Source: Prorocentrum cordatum
Lineage: Eukaryota > Sar > Dinophyceae > Prorocentrales > Prorocentraceae
Assembly: GCA_963575745.1 (NCBI GenBank)
Contig: CAUYUJ010009835.1
Span: forward strand, 107,501-171,500
Reading direction: 5' to 3'
DNA: 64,000 nt
Both the position numbers and the translations under genes were made by a program. Below are positions 62,863 through 64,000 of this stretch, one piece after another. Every line of letters begins with the position of its first letter. Positions within the stretch are counted from its first letter, which is position 1. The notes under the pieces are model-generated. The model ran no database searches, was not told the origin of the DNA, and saw nothing but the letters and a program-made list of their open reading frames with translations.

Positions 62863-62925
62863 ACGCGGGGCACCGTCTCTTCAAAACGAGGACCCAACAC
62901 CACAGGATGGTTGGGAAAAGCAATC
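62863..62925 (+). repeat. Family I terminal module
   Basis: GACGCGGGGCACCGTCTCTT, CAAAACGAGGACCCAACACC, ACAGGATGGTTGGG. It ends in ATGGTTGGG, the reverse complement of the CCCAACCAT in the start module. Confidence 0.85.
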
Positions 62926-63123
62926 AGCTGGGGGCCCAAAGTAAACATGAAAAACCTATTGGGGCCACGTGGAGAAGAGGGGGAGGGCATTTCCCTTTGG
63001 GCTGGCTGGCCAGAGTGCCGTGTCCAGCCGCGCGCCCTCTCCTGAGGGCTATCTCAAACGTGTATATATAACGGCGCGCAGCCGCAACTGCACGCGAAAG
63101 AGGGCCTCTCGCCGCCCTGCTCC
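62926..63123. other. Spacer downstream of the right-end gene
   Basis: Includes a short TATATATAA at 63062-63070 (plus). It would be the 3' flank of the minus-strand gene. Confidence 0.4.
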
Positions 63124-64000
63124 TCAGATGGACTGCAACTTCAGGGCGGAGCGGTACTTGGCGAGGACCGTTGAGTCCATGTCGCTGGGCAAGACCTTCC
63201 AGTTGGAGAGCTCCTTCTGCACCGCCACGCACTGGCCCCGCAGCCAGACCTTGTCCTTGGCCGACTTGCTCAAGAACGCCTGCATGAGCTGAATCTCGCA
63301 GGCGATGTTGGCCACCTTCTTAATCAAATCGGGCGTCGAACTCATGAGCTCGGAGTCGGCCTTGACCGCCATGTCGTCAGCGTACTCGGACGTAGCCAGC
63401 TTCGCCTGCTGGAGGGGAGCAGCGAGACGGCCGCGGGCGGGGGGAGGAAGAGGGGGGTGGAGGAATCAAGTGAAAAAGGAAGTGCGAAGAAGGCAAGTCC
63501 CCCTCCCTCTTGAAGAGGGGGGGGGGGCCGAGAAGGGAAACATAGATAGGGAACAAACGCTCGGGCACCCAGTGCCTTCTCGATGATGTGCACGGCTTCG
63601 AAGATGCCCTCCACGCTGACGCCGTTCAGCAGCTCATCCGCCATGCGCTTCATATCCTCCCACTCTGTCTCACCCCTATCGATCCAGCGACAGAGGTCTG
63701 GGTTGTCGAGTGTCAGAGTCTGCGCATGCAAGCGCGCCTCTGCCAAGGTGGCCTCGCGCTTTTGCAGGCAAGCCTGTCCCACCCTCGTGTGCAAATCCAC
63801 CGCGCCCTTTACGATGACCCCAGCCGTGTCGTTGAATTTTGTTGGTGATAAGCCCGCTGGCTTCATAACCTCGTCGGAAAGCCCGTTCTTCAACTGCTTC
63901 GTCGCCTTGGCAACCTCCCTCTTCACGACTGCGGCCTGCTTCTCGGCTCCTTCGCCTGCGAGCTCGTCGTTGTCGTCGATCACCTTCTCGTTCAAGAGGG
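63124..64000 (-). CDS. Unrecognised protein, two 3' exons, partial
   Basis: Minus strand; the frame is open at the window edge, so the N terminus is missing. Exon A (64000-63576, about 141 codons) reads NEKVIDDNDELAGEGAEKQA, VKREVAKATKQLKNGLSDEV, TKFNDTAGVIVKGAVDLHTR, EATLAEARLHAQTLTLDNPD and EGIFEAVHIIEK. Exon B (63405-63124, 93 codons plus TGA) reads AKLATSEYADDMAVKADSEL through KVANIACEIQLMQAFLSKSA to ending KYRSALKLQSI. The 170-nt intron (63575-63406) has a GC donor (GAGAAG/GC) and AG acceptor (CAG/GCG) and is in phase 0, with a pyrimidine-rich stretch before the acceptor. The protein is hydrophilic, largely helical in appearance, without signal peptide or membrane spans in the visible part. 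No family recognised. Confidence 0.7.

Overview
The window looks like nuclear DNA of a dinoflagellate with a large, repeat-laden genome. Five observations point there. Degenerate copies of the 22-nt dinoflagellate spliced leader (DinoSL) head at least two insertions and probably a third. One gene encodes a dinoflagellate-type histone-like (HCc/HLP, HU-fold) protein. At least one intron needs a GC-AG boundary. Non-LTR retroelements with APE-type endonuclease, reverse transcriptase (RT) and RNase H carry the sequence style of dinoflagellate elements. GC is high and trinucleotide repeats are very abundant. Species cannot be decided by eye.

Host genes are sparse. Two are supported, both on the minus strand at the right end: an HLP gene of three exons (60370-61510) and the 3' end of an unrecognised two-exon gene (63124 to beyond the window edge). 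A hydrophobic multi-pass segment (about 54680-55240, minus) lies in frame upstream of a truncated retroelement protein. Other long open frames mostly come from trinucleotide repeats or from satellites whose unit is a multiple of three.

Mobile elements. (1) 10930-17192, minus: a complete LINE with ORF1, endonuclease, RT and RNase H. A 16-bp target-site duplication bounds it and its 5' end starts with a DinoSL plus two shorter relics. (2) It sits inside a second RT element (RT3, plus strand, 10483-10929 and 17209-19084). (3) RT3 is itself inserted into a 78-bp satellite array (10165-10482 and 19085-21480), giving three nested levels. (4) 38075-43484, minus: a second LINE (LINE1) with ORF1, a 73-bp tandem array, endonuclease and RT, with relict SL ends at its 5' border. 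(5) 53099-54700, minus: the N-terminal zinc-finger part of a third RT family, cut off in RT by repeats. (6) 59084-59698, plus: an ORF1-like coiled-coil fragment.

Repeat architecture. Most of the rest belongs to three modular composite repeats. Family I (1-675; 10165-21647; 21648-23870; 30988-32950 inverted; 62107-62925) reads start module, array of 78, 90 or 103-bp units, GAT and/or GGA tract, terminal module. Its better copies are bounded by CCCAACCAT/ATGGTTGGG inverted ends. Family II (35490-35880, 48660-53100, 56980-58880) reads TCC tract, 70-90 bp module, array of about 85-bp units, link, TCC tract. Family III (37185-38074 with 43485-43645, and 46000-46645) reads TA/GA tract, TTG tract, GCGACCCACC minisatellite, 75-bp module; LINE1 interrupts one copy.
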